NCBI RefSeq assembly: GCF_004010325.2
Contig: NZ_SADR02000001.1
Span: 268,239 to 332,238, forward strand
Origin: Mesorhizobium sp. M00.F.Ca.ET.216.01.1.1
Lineage (GTDB): Bacteria; Pseudomonadota; Alphaproteobacteria; Rhizobiales; Rhizobiaceae
Reading direction: 5' to 3'
Length of the DNA: 64,000 bases
The translations under genes and the position numbers were made by a program. Shown here piece by piece: positions 18,262 through 28,470 of this stretch. The notes beneath the pieces are model-generated. The model was not told the DNA's origin. It saw only the letters and a program-made list of their open reading frames with translations, and did no database searches. The stretch's first letter is position 1. Every line of letters starts with the position of its first letter.

Positions 18262-19755
18262 TTACTGTGTGCTCAGCGTTCTGCGCACGGCATTCCGCCA
18301 GCCTGCAAGCTTGGCCGAACGGGCGGCAGCATCCATGTCCGGCTTGAACCGTCGGTCGAGTGCCCAGGTCTTGGCGAACTCCCCGGCATTCGGCCAGACA
18401 CCTGCCTTTGAGCCGGCCAGCCAGGCGGCGCCGAGTGCGGTCGTCTCGAGAATGTTCGGACGGTCGACCGGCGCGTCGAGGATGTCGGCCAGCCGCTGCA
18501 TGGTCCAGTCCGATGCCACCATGCCGCCGTCGACCCTGAGCACGGTTTTCGCTGAGCCGCTCCTCCAGTCCTTGCGCATCGCGTCGAGCAGGTCGCGGGT
18601 CTGGAAGGCGACGGATTCCAACGCGGCGCGGGCAAATTCCGCCGGGCCTGAATTGCGGGTCAGCCCGAAGATGGCGCCGCGCGCCCCGGCGTCCCAATGC
18701 GGCGCGCCGAGCCCGACGAAAGCAGGCACCAGATAGACTTCTTGAGTGGGGTCGGCGGTCGCCGCCAGGGTGCCGCTCTGCTCGGCCTTGCCGATCACCT
18801 TGATGCCGTCGCGCAGCCATTGCACGGCCGCACCGGCGATAAAGATCGACCCTTCCAGCGCATAGGTGGTCTTGCCGTTCAGCCTGTAGGCGATGGTGGT
18901 CAAAAGCCGGTTCTTCGAGCGCACCAGATCGCTGCCGGTGTTGAGCAGGGCGAAGCAGCCGGTGCCATAGGTGGATTTCATCATGCCCGGCTCGAAACAG
19001 GCCTGGCCGATGGTCGCCGCGTGTTGGTCGCCGGCCACGCCAAGAATTCTTATCTCGGCGCCGAACAGACTTTTCTCAGTGATTCCATAATCATCGGCAC
19101 AATCCTTCACCTCCGGCAGCATTCTTGCCGGTATGCCGAGAATAGCCAGCAGCTCATCGTCCCAGCTATTGTTTTCGATGTTGTAGACCAGTGTGCGCGA
19201 GGCGTTGGTGGCGTCGGTGGCGTGAACCTTTCCGCCAGTCAGCCGCCAGATCAAAAAACTGTCGATGGTGCCGGCCAGCAATTCGCCTTTCTCGGCGCGT
19301 TTTCTGGCACCCTTCACCTTGCCCAGCATCCAGGCGATCTTGGTGCCGGAGAAATAGGGGTCAAGCAGCAGGCCGGTCTTGCGGGTGAACTTCTTCTCCA
19401 GGCCTTGGCTTTTCAGCTTCTGGCATAGCGGCGCGGTGCGCCGGTCCTGCCAGACAATTGCGTTATGGATCGGCTTGCCGGTCGCCCTGTCCCAGATGAC
19501 GACAGTCTCGCGCTGGTTGGTAATGCCGATCGCAGCGACATCAGGTGCGTTGCGGCCGGCCGTCTTCAGCGCAGCCTTCACCGTTGCCACGACGCTCGAC
19601 CAGATTTCCTCGGGATCATGCTCGACCCAGCCGGAGGCCGGATAATGCTGGGCGAATTCCTTCTGCCCGCTGCCCACGACCTTCATCTTGCCATCGAACA
19701 GGATCGCCCGGCTCGATGTCGTTCCCTGGTCGATGGCTAGGATGTATCCGGTCAT
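18262..19755 (-). CDS. glpK: Glycerol kinase
   Basis: Phosphorylates glycerol to glycerol-3-phosphate with ATP, trapping it in the cell. The 497-residue FGGY-family protein starts [20 protein letters not shown], and has QNERETV-like [20 protein letters not shown]-like [14 protein letters not shown], and the C-terminal [19 protein letters not shown] and [10 protein letters not shown]. The length matches the family. It is the last gene of the minus-strand glp locus, following glpV after a 97-bp gap that holds two hairpins. Together with glpD and the transporter it completes uptake and conversion of glycerol to dihydroxyacetone phosphate. Confidence 0.97.
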   Translation of the reverse strand: MTGYILAIDQGTTSSRAILFDGKMKVVGSGQKEFAQHYPASGWVEHDPEEIWSSVVATVKAALKTAGRNAPDVAAIGITNQRETVVIWDRATGKPIHNAIVWQDRRTAPLCQKLKSQGLEKKFTRKTGLLLDPYFSGTKIAWMLGKVKGARKRAEKGELLAGTIDSFLIWRLTGGKVHATDATNASRTLVYNIENNSWDDELLAILGIPARMLPEVKDCADDYGITEKSLFGAEIRILGVAGDQHAATIGQACFEPGMMKSTYGTGCFALLNTGSDLVRSKNRLLTTIAYRLNGKTTYALEGSIFIAGAAVQWLRDGIKVIGKAEQSGTLAATADPTQEVYLVPAFVGLGAPHWDAGARGAIFGLTRNSGPAEFARAALESVAFQTRDLLDAMRKDWRSGSAKTVLRVDGGMVASDWTMQRLADILDAPVDRPNILETTALGAAWLAGSKAGVWPNAGEFAKTWALDRRFKPDMDAAARSAKLAGWRNAVRRTLSTQ

Positions 19756-19786
19756 TCTCCCTCCCCGTCAGTCGTTTACACAAACA

Positions 19787-19842
19787 GGGGAGACGGCAAC
19801 ATGCCGCCTCCCCAAAGTTGCTACGCGGGCTCGGACGCCCGC
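19787..19842 (-). repeat. Two hairpins between glpV and glpK
   Basis: The first hairpin pairs GGGGAGACGGCA (19787-19798) with TGCCGCCTCCCC (19802-19813), with one mismatch. The second pairs GCGGGC (19825-19830) with GCCCGC (19837-19842). They follow the binding-protein gene glpV and have no T-run, so they look like mRNA-stabilising or attenuating structures rather than terminators. Confidence 0.6.
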
Positions 19843-19852
19843 ATCAACAGTC

Positions 19853-21580
19853 TTACTTCTGCCAGCTCTTCACCAGTTCGTCGTAGTTGATGGTGATCGG
19901 CTTTTCCTTCTCGTTCTCGATCTTGAGCTGAGGAGCGAGATTGCCCTTCTTGACCGCGTCGGCGTTCCAGTAGGCGAGGTCATGCTCTTCGGCCATCTTC
20001 GGACCGATATCGCCCTGGACGCCCGACTTCTCGAGACGGCTCATGACCTTTTCCTGCTCGGCGCAGAGCGAGTCCATCGCTTCCTGTGCGGTCTTGGCGC
20101 CGGACGACGCATCGCCGATCGCCTGCCACCAGAGCTGCGCCAGCTTCGGATAGTCCGGCACGTTGGTGCCGGTCGGCGACCACTGGACACGCGCCGGCGA
20201 GCGGTAGAACTCGATCAAGCCGCCGAGCTTCGGAGCCCGCTCGGTGAAGCTCTTGTCGTGGATCGTGCTCTCGCGGATGAAGGTCAAGCCGACATGGCTC
20301 TTCTTCACGTCGACGGTCTTCGAGGTGACGAACTGCGCGTAAAGCCAGGCGGCCTTGGCGCGGTCGGTCGGCGTCGACTTCATCAGCGTCCAGGAACCGA
20401 CGTCCTGATAGCCGAGCTTCATGCCGTCCTTCCAGTAGACGCCGTGCGGCGACGGCGCCATGCGCCACTTCGGCGTGCCGTCGTCGTTCAGCACCGCCTT
20501 GGCGCTGGCGTCGACCATGCTGGCGGTGAAGGCGGTATACCAGAACATTTGCTGGGCAACCGCGCCCTGCGCCGGCACTGGTCCCGATTCGGAGAAGGTC
20601 ATGCCCTGCGCTTCCGCCGGTGCGTAAGCCTTCAGCCAGTCGAGATACTTCTGGATCGAGTAGACGGCGGCTGGGCCGTTGGTGTCGCCGCCACGCGCGG
20701 TGCAGGAGCCCACGGGCCGCGAATTCTCGTCGACCTTGATGCCCCATTCGTCGACGGGCAGGCCGTTCGGGATGCCCTTGTCGCCGTTGCCGGCCATGGA
20801 CAGCCAGGCGTCGGTGAACCGCCAGCCGAGTGACGGGTCCTTCTTGCCGTAGTCCATATGGCCGTAGACCTTCTTGCCGTCGATCTCACGGCCGGTGAAG
20901 AACTCGGCAATGTCCTCATAGGCCGACCAGTTGACCGGCACGCCGAGGTCGTAGCCGTACTTGGCCTTGAAGTCCGCCTTGTTCTTCTCGTCGTTGAACC
21001 AGTCGTAACGGAACCAGTAGAGGTTGGCGAACTGCTGATCGGGAAGCTGATAGAGCTTCTTGTCGGGCGCGGTCGTGAACGAGGTGCCGATAAAGTCCTT
21101 CAGGTCGAGGTTCGGGTTGGTAACATCCTTGCCGTCGCCCGTCATCCAGTCGGTCAGGTTGCGCACTTGCTGGTAACGCCAGTGCGTGCCGATCAGATCG
21201 GAGTCGTTGACCCAGCCGTCATAGAGATTCTGGCCGGTCTGCATCTGGGTCTGAATCTTCTCGACGACGTCGCCCTCCTGGATGGTGTCGTGCGTGACCT
21301 TGATGCCGGTGATGGCGCTAAAGGCCGGCGCCAGCACCTGCGATTCATACTGATGCGTGGCGATGGTTTCGGATACGACCTTGATCTCCATGCCGGCGAA
21401 AGGTTTCGCGGCATCGATGAACCATTGCATTTCGGCTTCCTGGCCGGCGCGGTCGAGCGTCGAAAGCTCGCCGATTTCCTTGTCCAGGAAAGCTTTGGCC
21501 TCGTCCATTCCGGCATAGGCGTTGCCTGCCCCGAGCAATAGGACAAGCGCAGTTGTCGATGTTAAAAATTGCCGTCGCAT
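19853..21580 (-). CDS. glpV: Glycerol ABC transporter substrate-binding protein
   Basis: A 575-residue periplasmic binding protein of the extracellular solute-binding type 1 family. ATG 21580 gives MRRQFLTSTTALVLLLGAGN and a cleavage site after AYA. The mature protein begins GMDEAKAFLDKEIGELSTLD, typical of the long binding proteins of this transporter. It ends QLKIENEKEKPITINYDELV. In Rhizobium leguminosarum the glpSTPQUV genes encode the glycerol importer, and this locus has the same gene set and order. I chose ATG 21580 because the upstream in-frame start adds non-signal sequence. It lies 78 bp after glpU, with a GC-rich hairpin between. Confidence 0.9.
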   Translation of the reverse strand: MRRQFLTSTTALVLLLGAGNAYAGMDEAKAFLDKEIGELSTLDRAGQEAEMQWFIDAAKPFAGMEIKVVSETIATHQYESQVLAPAFSAITGIKVTHDTIQEGDVVEKIQTQMQTGQNLYDGWVNDSDLIGTHWRYQQVRNLTDWMTGDGKDVTNPNLDLKDFIGTSFTTAPDKKLYQLPDQQFANLYWFRYDWFNDEKNKADFKAKYGYDLGVPVNWSAYEDIAEFFTGREIDGKKVYGHMDYGKKDPSLGWRFTDAWLSMAGNGDKGIPNGLPVDEWGIKVDENSRPVGSCTARGGDTNGPAAVYSIQKYLDWLKAYAPAEAQGMTFSESGPVPAQGAVAQQMFWYTAFTASMVDASAKAVLNDDGTPKWRMAPSPHGVYWKDGMKLGYQDVGSWTLMKSTPTDRAKAAWLYAQFVTSKTVDVKKSHVGLTFIRESTIHDKSFTERAPKLGGLIEFYRSPARVQWSPTGTNVPDYPKLAQLWWQAIGDASSGAKTAQEAMDSLCAEQEKVMSRLEKSGVQGDIGPKMAEEHDLAYWNADAVKKGNLAPQLKIENEKEKPITINYDELVKSWQK

Positions 21581-21616
21581 GTGTTTCCTCCACTTTAACA
21601 GGTTTAAGTGCGATCT

Positions 21617-21644
21617 GGGGCGGCCGCCGGCACGCGGCCGCTCC
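21617..21644 (-). repeat. GC-rich hairpin between glpU and glpV
   Basis: GCGGCCGC (21620-21627) is repeated in inverted form at 21634-21641 around CGGCAC, and the outer bases extend the stem to about 11 bp. It precedes the high-demand binding-protein gene and may adjust expression of glpV relative to the permease genes. Confidence 0.5.
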
Positions 21645-21658
21645 AACAGTTTCCCCCT

Positions 21659-21948
21659 CTATACGTAGCGGAACACGCCGACGGCGTAGACTACGGAGAG
21701 AGCGAGAGCCCACCACAGGTTGGGTCCGACAAGACCCAGCCAAGCGAGATGGATAAAGGCGCTGCCAAGCAGCGAAAGGAAGAGGCGGTCGCCGCGCGTC
21801 GTCTCGAAGCGCAGGACGCCGATGCGCGGATTGCCGCCCGGCGAGGCATATTCCCACGCCGCCATGCCGCAAAGCAGCAGAAAGATCGTTGCAAAGAAGG
21901 CAGCAGTCGGCCACGTCCATGCCATCCAGGAGAAGTCGAGATTCACTG

Positions 21949-21952
<4 letters not shown>
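21659..21952 (-). CDS. glpU: Small membrane protein of the glycerol transporter (DUF2160)
   Basis: A 97-residue protein with three predicted membrane helices, matching the DUF2160 family that accompanies the glycerol transporter. It reads NLDFSWMAWTWPTAAFFATI, then a loop with GVLRFETTRGDRLFLSLLGS, and ends LSVVYAVGVFRYV. I chose GTG 21952, which overlaps the glpQ stop by 3 bp, giving MTVNLDF. A longer frame upstream is antisense-like. Its role is not established: it is possibly an accessory subunit of the permease complex. Confidence 0.82.
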
Positions 21953-22863
<911 letters not shown>

Positions 22864-22864
22864 T

Positions 22865-23731
22865 TCAGCGCTCCGCGTCGTAGCTGGTCATCACGGTGTA
22901 GAACACCCAGGACAACAGCAGGATGATAAGGAAGTAGACGAGCGACATGGCCGCGGCCGGACCGAGATCGAACTGGCCGAGTGCCGTCTTGACCAGATCG
23001 ATCGACAGGAACGTCGTCGAGTTGCCGGGACCGCCGCCGGTGACGACGAAGGGCTCGGTGTAGATCATGAAACTATCCATGAAGCGCAGGAGCACGGCGA
23101 TCAGCAGCACGCGTTTCATCTTGGGCAGTTGGATGTAGCGGAACACCGCCCAGCGCGAGGCGCCGTCGATCTTCGCCGCCTGATAGAAGGCATCGGGAAT
23201 GGAGACCAGGCCGGCATAGCAGAGCAGCACGACCAGGCTGGTCCAATGCCAGACGTCCATGACGATGACGGTGACCCAGGCGTCATACTTATCCTGCACA
23301 TAGTTGTAGTGAATGCCGAGCGCATTGACGTAGTAGCCGAGCAGACCGATGTCGTTGCGCCCGAACACCTGCCAGATGGTGCCGACGACGTTCCACGGGA
23401 TCAGCAGCGGCAGCGCCATCAGCACCAGACAGACCGGCACACCCCAGCCCTTCTTCGGCATGTTGAGCGCGATGAAGATGCCCAGCGGCACCTCGATGGC
23501 CAGGATGATGAAAGAGAAGATCAGGTTGCGGGCCATCGCTTCCCAGAAGCGGCTTGAGGAAAGCAGTTCCTCGAACCATTCCGTGCCTGCCCAGAAGAAG
23601 ACGTTGTTGCCGAACGTGTCCTGCACCGAATAGTTGACGACCGTCATCAGCGGGATGATCGCCGAAAAGGCCACCAGCACCAGCACCGGCAGCACCAGGA
23701 ACCAGGCCTTGTTGTTCCAGGTCTTTTCCAT
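22865..23731 (-). CDS. glpP: Glycerol ABC transporter permease
   Basis: A 288-residue permease of the MalF-like class with six predicted membrane helices. The N-terminus MEKTWNNKAWFLVLPVLVLV leads into the first helix, and the EAA loop is visible as LVSIPDAFYQAAKIDGASRW. It directly abuts glpT (stop and start one base apart) and precedes glpQ, so all are made from one transcript. It pairs with GlpQ in the membrane. The length is standard. Confidence 0.9.
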   Translation of the reverse strand: MEKTWNNKAWFLVLPVLVLVAFSAIIPLMTVVNYSVQDTFGNNVFFWAGTEWFEELLSSSRFWEAMARNLIFSFIILAIEVPLGIFIALNMPKKGWGVPVCLVLMALPLLIPWNVVGTIWQVFGRNDIGLLGYYVNALGIHYNYVQDKYDAWVTVIVMDVWHWTSLVVLLCYAGLVSIPDAFYQAAKIDGASRWAVFRYIQLPKMKRVLLIAVLLRFMDSFMIYTEPFVVTGGGPGNSTTFLSIDLVKTALGQFDLGPAAAMSLVYFLIILLLSWVFYTVMTSYDAER

Positions 23732-24799
23732 CTATGCCCCCATCTCAACGCGCCAGGAATCGGCATAGATGTTGATGCCGGCCGGATCGAAGCGCACCTT
23801 GGGATCGGCCGGCACGGTCTCGTCCTCGCCGATCACTGCTGCGATCTCGCGGCCTTCGAGATTGGCGCGGACCACCTTGTGGCGGCCGACATCCTCCACC
23901 TTGCTGACCTTGACAGCCATGCCGTCGTGGCCGAGCCGCACATATTCGGGACGGATGCCGAGCTCGATGGCGCCGCCGTCGGCCTTGGGCACGCCGGGCA
24001 GTTCGATACGCTGCGAGCCGATCCTGGCCGTCTTGCCATCGATCGCCACCGGCATGACGTTCATGCCCGGCGAGCCGATGAAATAGCCGACGAAGGTGTG
24101 GCGCGGGCGCTCGAATAGTTCGGCCGGCGAGCCAATCTGCACGATCTCGCCGTCATACATGACGACCACCCGGTCGGCGAAGGTCAGCGCCTCGGTCTGG
24201 TCATGTGTGACATAGACCATGGTGTAGCCGAAACGGCGGTGAAGCTGCTTCAACTGCGAGCGCAGCACCCACTTCATGTGCGGGTCGATGACGGTCAGCG
24301 GCTCGTCGAACAGGATGGCGTTGACATCCGAACGCACCAGACCGCGGCCGAGCGATATCTTCTGCTTCTGGTCGGCGGTCAGCCCGCGCGCCTTCCTCTT
24401 CGCCCACGAGGCGAGATCGATCATCTCCAGCGTCTCGCGCACCTTGCGGTCGACATCGGCTTCCGGCACGCCGCGGTTGCGCAAGGGGAAAGCCAGATTG
24501 TCGTAGACGGTCATGGTGTCGTAGATGACCGGAAACTGGAACACCTGGGCGATGTTGCGCTCCTGCGTCGACAGTTTTGTCACGTCCCTGCCGTTGAACA
24601 GCAAGCGGCCGTGCGAGGGATGCAGCAGTCCCGAAATGATGTTGAGCAGCGTGGTCTTGCCGCAGCCCGACGGGCCGAGCAACGCATAGGCGCCGCCGTC
24701 CTCGAAGATGTGGTGCACTTCCTTTAGCGCGAAATCGGCGTCCGTGCGCGGGTTCGGCAGATAGGAGTGGCGGATGTGGTTGACGTCGATGCGCGCCAT
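23732..24799 (-). CDS. glpT: Glycerol ABC transporter ATP-binding protein
   Basis: A 355-residue ABC ATPase of the carbohydrate-uptake type 1 group. Walker A is LLGPSGCGKTTLL, the Walker B region is NAILFDEPLTVIDPH, and the H-loop is VYVTHDQTEALTFAD. The signature motif is unusual: instead of LSGGQ, the segment KARGLTADQKQKISLGRGL has LTADQKQ. This matters because the partner GlpS has a normal LSGGQQQ, so the heterodimer would have one degenerate site. A C-terminal TOBE-like regulatory domain follows residue 235. It is 9 bp downstream of glpS. Confidence 0.88.
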   Translation of the reverse strand: MARIDVNHIRHSYLPNPRTDADFALKEVHHIFEDGGAYALLGPSGCGKTTLLNIISGLLHPSHGRLLFNGRDVTKLSTQERNIAQVFQFPVIYDTMTVYDNLAFPLRNRGVPEADVDRKVRETLEMIDLASWAKRKARGLTADQKQKISLGRGLVRSDVNAILFDEPLTVIDPHMKWVLRSQLKQLHRRFGYTMVYVTHDQTEALTFADRVVVMYDGEIVQIGSPAELFERPRHTFVGYFIGSPGMNVMPVAIDGKTARIGSQRIELPGVPKADGGAIELGIRPEYVRLGHDGMAVKVSKVEDVGRHKVVRANLEGREIAAVIGEDETVPADPKVRFDPAGINIYADSWRVEMGA

Positions 24800-24808
24800 C
24801 GTTTCCTC

Positions 24809-25888
24809 CTAAGCCGCCAGCTTCGGCGCGGCCACGGCGCGGCCGTGCTCGTCGAAGACCATAATGTGGCGCGGGTCAATGAACACCTCGACCTCGTCGT
24901 CAGGTTCGAAATCGCGGATGCCGTGGGTCAGCATGACCCAGCGGGCGTCGGCGAAATCGAGATGGATGAAGCTCTCCGACCCGGTGATCTCGGTGATCGT
25001 CACCTTGGCGCGCACCGGCACGGCGGCGACGTTTGGCCGCTCGAGCGAAAGATGATGCGGCTGGAAGCCGATCGTATAGCTTGCATCGGCGATGCCGATG
25101 AGCTCGGCAGGCACCGGTAGTTTCACCCCACCCTCGAGCAGGAAATCCGCACCTTTCTTGGCGAGCACGATGGTATTGAGCGGCGGATCGGCAAACGTCC
25201 TGGCTGTCACCAGATCGACCGGCTTGCGGAACACCTCGATGGTCGGCCCGAACTGGGTGATCTTGCCTTCGCAAAGCGTCGCCGTGTTGCCGCCGAGCAG
25301 CAATGCCTCGTGCGGCTCGGTCGTGGCATAGACGAAGATGGTGCCGGACGCGGCGAAAATCTTCGGCAGTTCTGCCCGCAACTCCTCGCGCAACTTGTAG
25401 TCGAGATTGGCGAGCGGCTCGTCGAGCAGCACGAGGCTGGCGTTCTTGACGATGGCACGCGCCAGCGCGGTGCGCTGCTGCTGACCGCCGGACAGGCTGA
25501 GCGGCGTGCGGTCGAGATAGGGCGTCAGCTTGAGAAGGGCGGCGGCATTGCGCACCTCCTTGTCGACCTTTGCCTGCTCGGTGCCGGCCACTCTCAGCGG
25601 CGAGGCGATGTTCTCGTAGACGGTCATCGCCGGATAGTTGATGAACTGCTGGTAGACCATGGCGACGTTGCGCTTCTGCACCGGCATGCCGGTAACATCC
25701 TTGCCGTCGAACAGAACCGAACCTGATGTTGGCACGTCGAGGCCGGCCATCAGCCGCATCAGGCTGGTCTTGCCGGAGAGCGTCGGCCCGAGGAGAACGT
25801 TGAGCGAGCCGTGCTGAAGCGTCAGCGACACGTCGCGTATATGCTCCGCAGCACCGACCGTCTTCGTCACGTTTCTCAGTTCCAGCAT
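24809..25888 (-). CDS. glpS: Glycerol ABC transporter ATP-binding protein
   Basis: A 359-residue ABC ATPase and the partner of GlpT. It has Walker A (LLGPTLSGKTSLMRL, a variant of GxxGxGKS/T), the canonical signature LSLSGGQQQRTALARAI, Walker B (SLVLLDEPLANLDYK), and a C-terminal TOBE domain from about residue 240. The switch histidine appears altered: where most members have THD/THDQ, this one has YATTEPHEALLLG. The consensus and variant motifs are thus split between GlpS and GlpT. It is the first transporter gene, 33 bp after glpD. Confidence 0.88.
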   Translation of the reverse strand: MLELRNVTKTVGAAEHIRDVSLTLQHGSLNVLLGPTLSGKTSLMRLMAGLDVPTSGSVLFDGKDVTGMPVQKRNVAMVYQQFINYPAMTVYENIASPLRVAGTEQAKVDKEVRNAAALLKLTPYLDRTPLSLSGGQQQRTALARAIVKNASLVLLDEPLANLDYKLREELRAELPKIFAASGTIFVYATTEPHEALLLGGNTATLCEGKITQFGPTIEVFRKPVDLVTARTFADPPLNTIVLAKKGADFLLEGGVKLPVPAELIGIADASYTIGFQPHHLSLERPNVAAVPVRAKVTITEITGSESFIHLDFADARWVMLTHGIRDFEPDDEVEVFIDPRHIMVFDEHGRAVAAPKLAA

Positions 25889-25921
25889 GATGCCTCCTCC
25901 CAGGCTTTCTGCATCAGTCGG

Positions 25922-27448
25922 CTATTCGGCAGCCGCGACGTGGCGGCGGCTTATGCCGCGCATGAACTCGTCCAGCGCTGCGGCCTGCTCGCGGCTGAGA
26001 TGCAGGCCGCGCTTGGTCCGGCGCCACAATACATCTTCGGCGGTGACAGCCCATTCGTTTTGAACGAGGTAGCGCACCTCGGCCTCGTAGAGATCGGCGC
26101 CGAAGTTGCGGCCAAGATCGGCATTCGATCTGGCGAGACCCAGCAGCATCCTTGCGCGAGTGCCGTAAAGCCGGGTCAGCCGGCGGGCGAGACGCGCGTC
26201 GAGAAATGGATAGGCCGTCTTCAGCTTCGCCACTTCCGCGTCAAAACCGGTGGCCGGAAAATCACCGCCCGGCAACGGTGCGGTGGCAGTCCACGGTTTG
26301 CCGCGCTTGCCAAGGAAACCTTCGATCTTCTCCAGCATCGATTCAGCCAGCCGGCGATAGGTAGTGATCTTGCCGCCAAAGGCGTTGACGATCGGGGCAG
26401 CGCCCTCGCCTCCGTCGGTCTTCAGCACATAATCACGGGTCGCCTCCTGCGCCTTCGAAGCGCCGTCGTCATAGAGCGGGCGCACGGCCGAGTAGGTCCA
26501 GACGATGTCCGAACGCTTGACCGGTTGCGCGAAATATTCGCTTGCCGCCGCACAGAGATAGTCGATCTCGGCATCGCTGATCTTCACCTCATGCGGATCG
26601 CCGGGATAATCCCGATCGGTGGTGCCGATCAGCGTGAATTCTTCCTCATAGGGGATAGCGAAAATGATGCGACCGTCCTTGTTCTGGAAGAAATAGGCGC
26701 GCGGGTCGTCGAATTTCTTGCCAATGACGATGTGGCTGCCCTGCACCAGCCGGACATTGTGCACATCGTTCAAGCCGACCGTAGCGGACAAAACGTGATC
26801 GACCCACGGACCGGCGGCATTGACCAAAAGCCGCGCCTTGACCTCCTCGGTGTCACCGGACAGCACGCTCTCCAGCCTGACCCTCCAAAGATTACCTTCT
26901 CTGCGCGCGCCGACGACTTTCGTGCGGGTTCGAATCGTCGCACCACGATCGGCGGCGTCACGGGCATTCAGCGTCACCAGCCGCGCATCGTTGACCCAGC
27001 CGTCGGAATATTCGAAGGCCTTCCGAAACAACGGCTTCAACGGCTTGCCGGCAGGATCCTTTGTCATGTCCAGCGTCCGGGTCGCCGGCAGCAATTTGCG
27101 TCCGCCGATGTGGTCGTAGAGGAAAAGGCCGAGCCTGATCAGCCAAGCCGGACGCAGGCCCTTGGCGTAAGGCAGCACGAAGCGCATCGGCCAGACGATG
27201 TGCGGCGCGTTCTTCCACAGAACCTCGCGCTCCATCAGCGCTTCGCGCACCAGGCGAAACTCGTAGAATTCGAGGTAGCGCAGGCCGCCATGGATCAGCT
27301 TGGTCGAGCCGGAAGAGGTCCCGCTGGCCAAATCGTTCATCTCGGCGAGAAAAACCGAAAAGCCGCGCCCAACTGCATCGCGGGCAATGCCGCAGCCGTT
27401 GATGCCGCCACCGATGACGAAAATGTCATGGATCGGGGATGCGTCCAC
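25922..27448 (-). CDS. glpD: Glycerol-3-phosphate dehydrogenase (aerobic, FAD)
   Basis: Oxidises glycerol-3-phosphate to dihydroxyacetone phosphate at the inner membrane and passes electrons to quinone. The 508-residue flavoprotein has the FAD-binding motif IFVIGGGINGCGIARDA (about residues 8-24), then LASGTSSGSTKLIHGGLRYL, the DAO core with LVNAAGPWVDH, IGTTDRDYPGD and NAFGGKITTYRRLAE, and the C-terminal glpD helical domain. Start ATG 27448 is standard. It is the first structural gene after glpR, across a 128-bp region rich in TTTCG/CGAAA half-sites. It provides the catabolic step for glycerol taken up by GlpSTPQUV. Confidence 0.96.
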   Translation of the reverse strand: MDASPIHDIFVIGGGINGCGIARDAVGRGFSVFLAEMNDLASGTSSGSTKLIHGGLRYLEFYEFRLVREALMEREVLWKNAPHIVWPMRFVLPYAKGLRPAWLIRLGLFLYDHIGGRKLLPATRTLDMTKDPAGKPLKPLFRKAFEYSDGWVNDARLVTLNARDAADRGATIRTRTKVVGARREGNLWRVRLESVLSGDTEEVKARLLVNAAGPWVDHVLSATVGLNDVHNVRLVQGSHIVIGKKFDDPRAYFFQNKDGRIIFAIPYEEEFTLIGTTDRDYPGDPHEVKISDAEIDYLCAAASEYFAQPVKRSDIVWTYSAVRPLYDDGASKAQEATRDYVLKTDGGEGAAPIVNAFGGKITTYRRLAESMLEKIEGFLGKRGKPWTATAPLPGGDFPATGFDAEVAKLKTAYPFLDARLARRLTRLYGTRARMLLGLARSNADLGRNFGADLYEAEVRYLVQNEWAVTAEDVLWRRTKRGLHLSREQAAALDEFMRGISRRHVAAAE

Positions 27449-27576
27449 AAAGTCCTCCAGCGATTTCGCATTGCAGCATTTTTGGTCTTTTGCGAAACCA
27501 TGTCGGAATTATTTCGAAATAGGAACGAATGTCAAACGAAAAATCGCTGGCTTTCGATGGGTGCGCTCGACAGCGT
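27449..27576 (-). promoter_or_regulatory. glpR-glpD intergenic region with CGAAA/TTTCG half-sites
   Basis: The 128 bp contain a series of half-sites: GATTTCGCATT, TTTTGCGAAACC, a perfect palindrome ATTTCGAAAT (27510-27522 region), AACGAA and AAACGAAAAATCG. DeoR-family glycerol regulators bind such inverted half-sites, so this is the likely GlpR operator region for glpD and the downstream transporter. Assigned by eye; no single operator boundary can be fixed. Confidence 0.45.
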
Positions 27577-28344
27577 CTAGCCGAGCGCTGTCTCAATCAG
27601 TTGAACCTCCGCTTCCTCACAGATCTTGCGCACCGACGGGATGTCGCAGCGGTCGGTGATGAAGGTGTTGACCTGCGACAGATGGCCGATGCGAACCGGA
27701 GCGGTGCGCTCGAATTTGGTCTGGTCGGAAACCAGGATGACGTGCCGGGCATTGGCGATGATGGCTTGCGCCACCTTGACCTCGCGGAAATCGAAATCGA
27801 GCAGCGCACCGTCATGGTCGATGGCCGAGGCGCCGATCACCGCATAGTCGACCTTGAACTGCCTGATAAAGTCGACCGCCGCCTCGCCGACCACGCCGCC
27901 GTCGGAGCCGCGAACGACGCCGCCGGCAATCACCACCTCGATCGTAGGATATATGCGCATCCTATTGGCAACGTTGATGTTATTGGTAATGACCATCAGG
28001 CCGTTGTGGTCGAGTAGCGCCTTACTGACGGACTCCGTCGTAGTGCCGATGTTGATGAATAGCGAGGCATTGTCCGGGATCAGCTTCGCTGCTGCGCGAC
28101 CGATCGCTTCCTTCTCCTCGGCGGCGATCTTGCGCCGCGCCTCATACTCCATGTTCTCGATGCCGGACGGGAACAGCGCCCCACCGTGGATGCGGGAGAG
28201 CAGCCGCTGATCGCACAAATCGTTGAGATCCTTGCGGATGGTCTGCGGCGTCACGCTGAAATGCGTTGCCAGGTCTTCGACCAGCACGCGGCCATGGTCC
28301 TTGGCCATCTGGATGATTTCGGCATGACGCGGCGACAGATACAT
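27577..28344 (-). CDS. glpR: DeoR-family transcriptional regulator of glycerol genes
   Basis: A 255-residue regulator. An N-terminal DeoR helix-turn-helix (MYLSPRHAEIIQMAKDHGRV, LATHFSVTPQTIRKDLNDLC) is followed by LLSRIHGGALFP, the linker signature, and the sugar-phosphate-sensing DeoR C domain (FINIGTTTESVSKAL, VIAGGVVRGSDGGVVGEAA, YAVIGASAIDHDGALLDFD). The likely effector is glycerol-3-phosphate, from family knowledge. It lies immediately upstream of glpD on the same strand. Its own promoter region contains an inverted repeat of the same half-site, consistent with autoregulation. Confidence 0.9.
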   Translation of the reverse strand: MYLSPRHAEIIQMAKDHGRVLVEDLATHFSVTPQTIRKDLNDLCDQRLLSRIHGGALFPSGIENMEYEARRKIAAEEKEAIGRAAAKLIPDNASLFINIGTTTESVSKALLDHNGLMVITNNINVANRMRIYPTIEVVIAGGVVRGSDGGVVGEAAVDFIRQFKVDYAVIGASAIDHDGALLDFDFREVKVAQAIIANARHVILVSDQTKFERTAPVRIGHLSQVNTFITDRCDIPSVRKICEEAEVQLIETALG

Positions 28345-28358
28345 GGACGACCCTCCCG

Positions 28359-28393
28359 TTTTCGTTTTTCTTGTCTATATCTGAAAACGAAAG
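28359..28393 (-). promoter_or_regulatory. Inverted repeat upstream of glpR
   Basis: TTTTCGTTTTTC (28359-28370) and GAAAACGAAAG (28383-28393) form an inverted repeat 15 bp before the glpR start. It shares the TTTCG half-site seen in front of glpD, so it is a candidate autoregulatory GlpR operator. Confidence 0.45.
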
Positions 28394-28470
28394 TGATGAA
28401 AAGGCATAAGCCGGCTAATGAAAATCTCATAGCTGCAAACGCAAACCTGGCGCAAGCTCGACAAGTCAAA

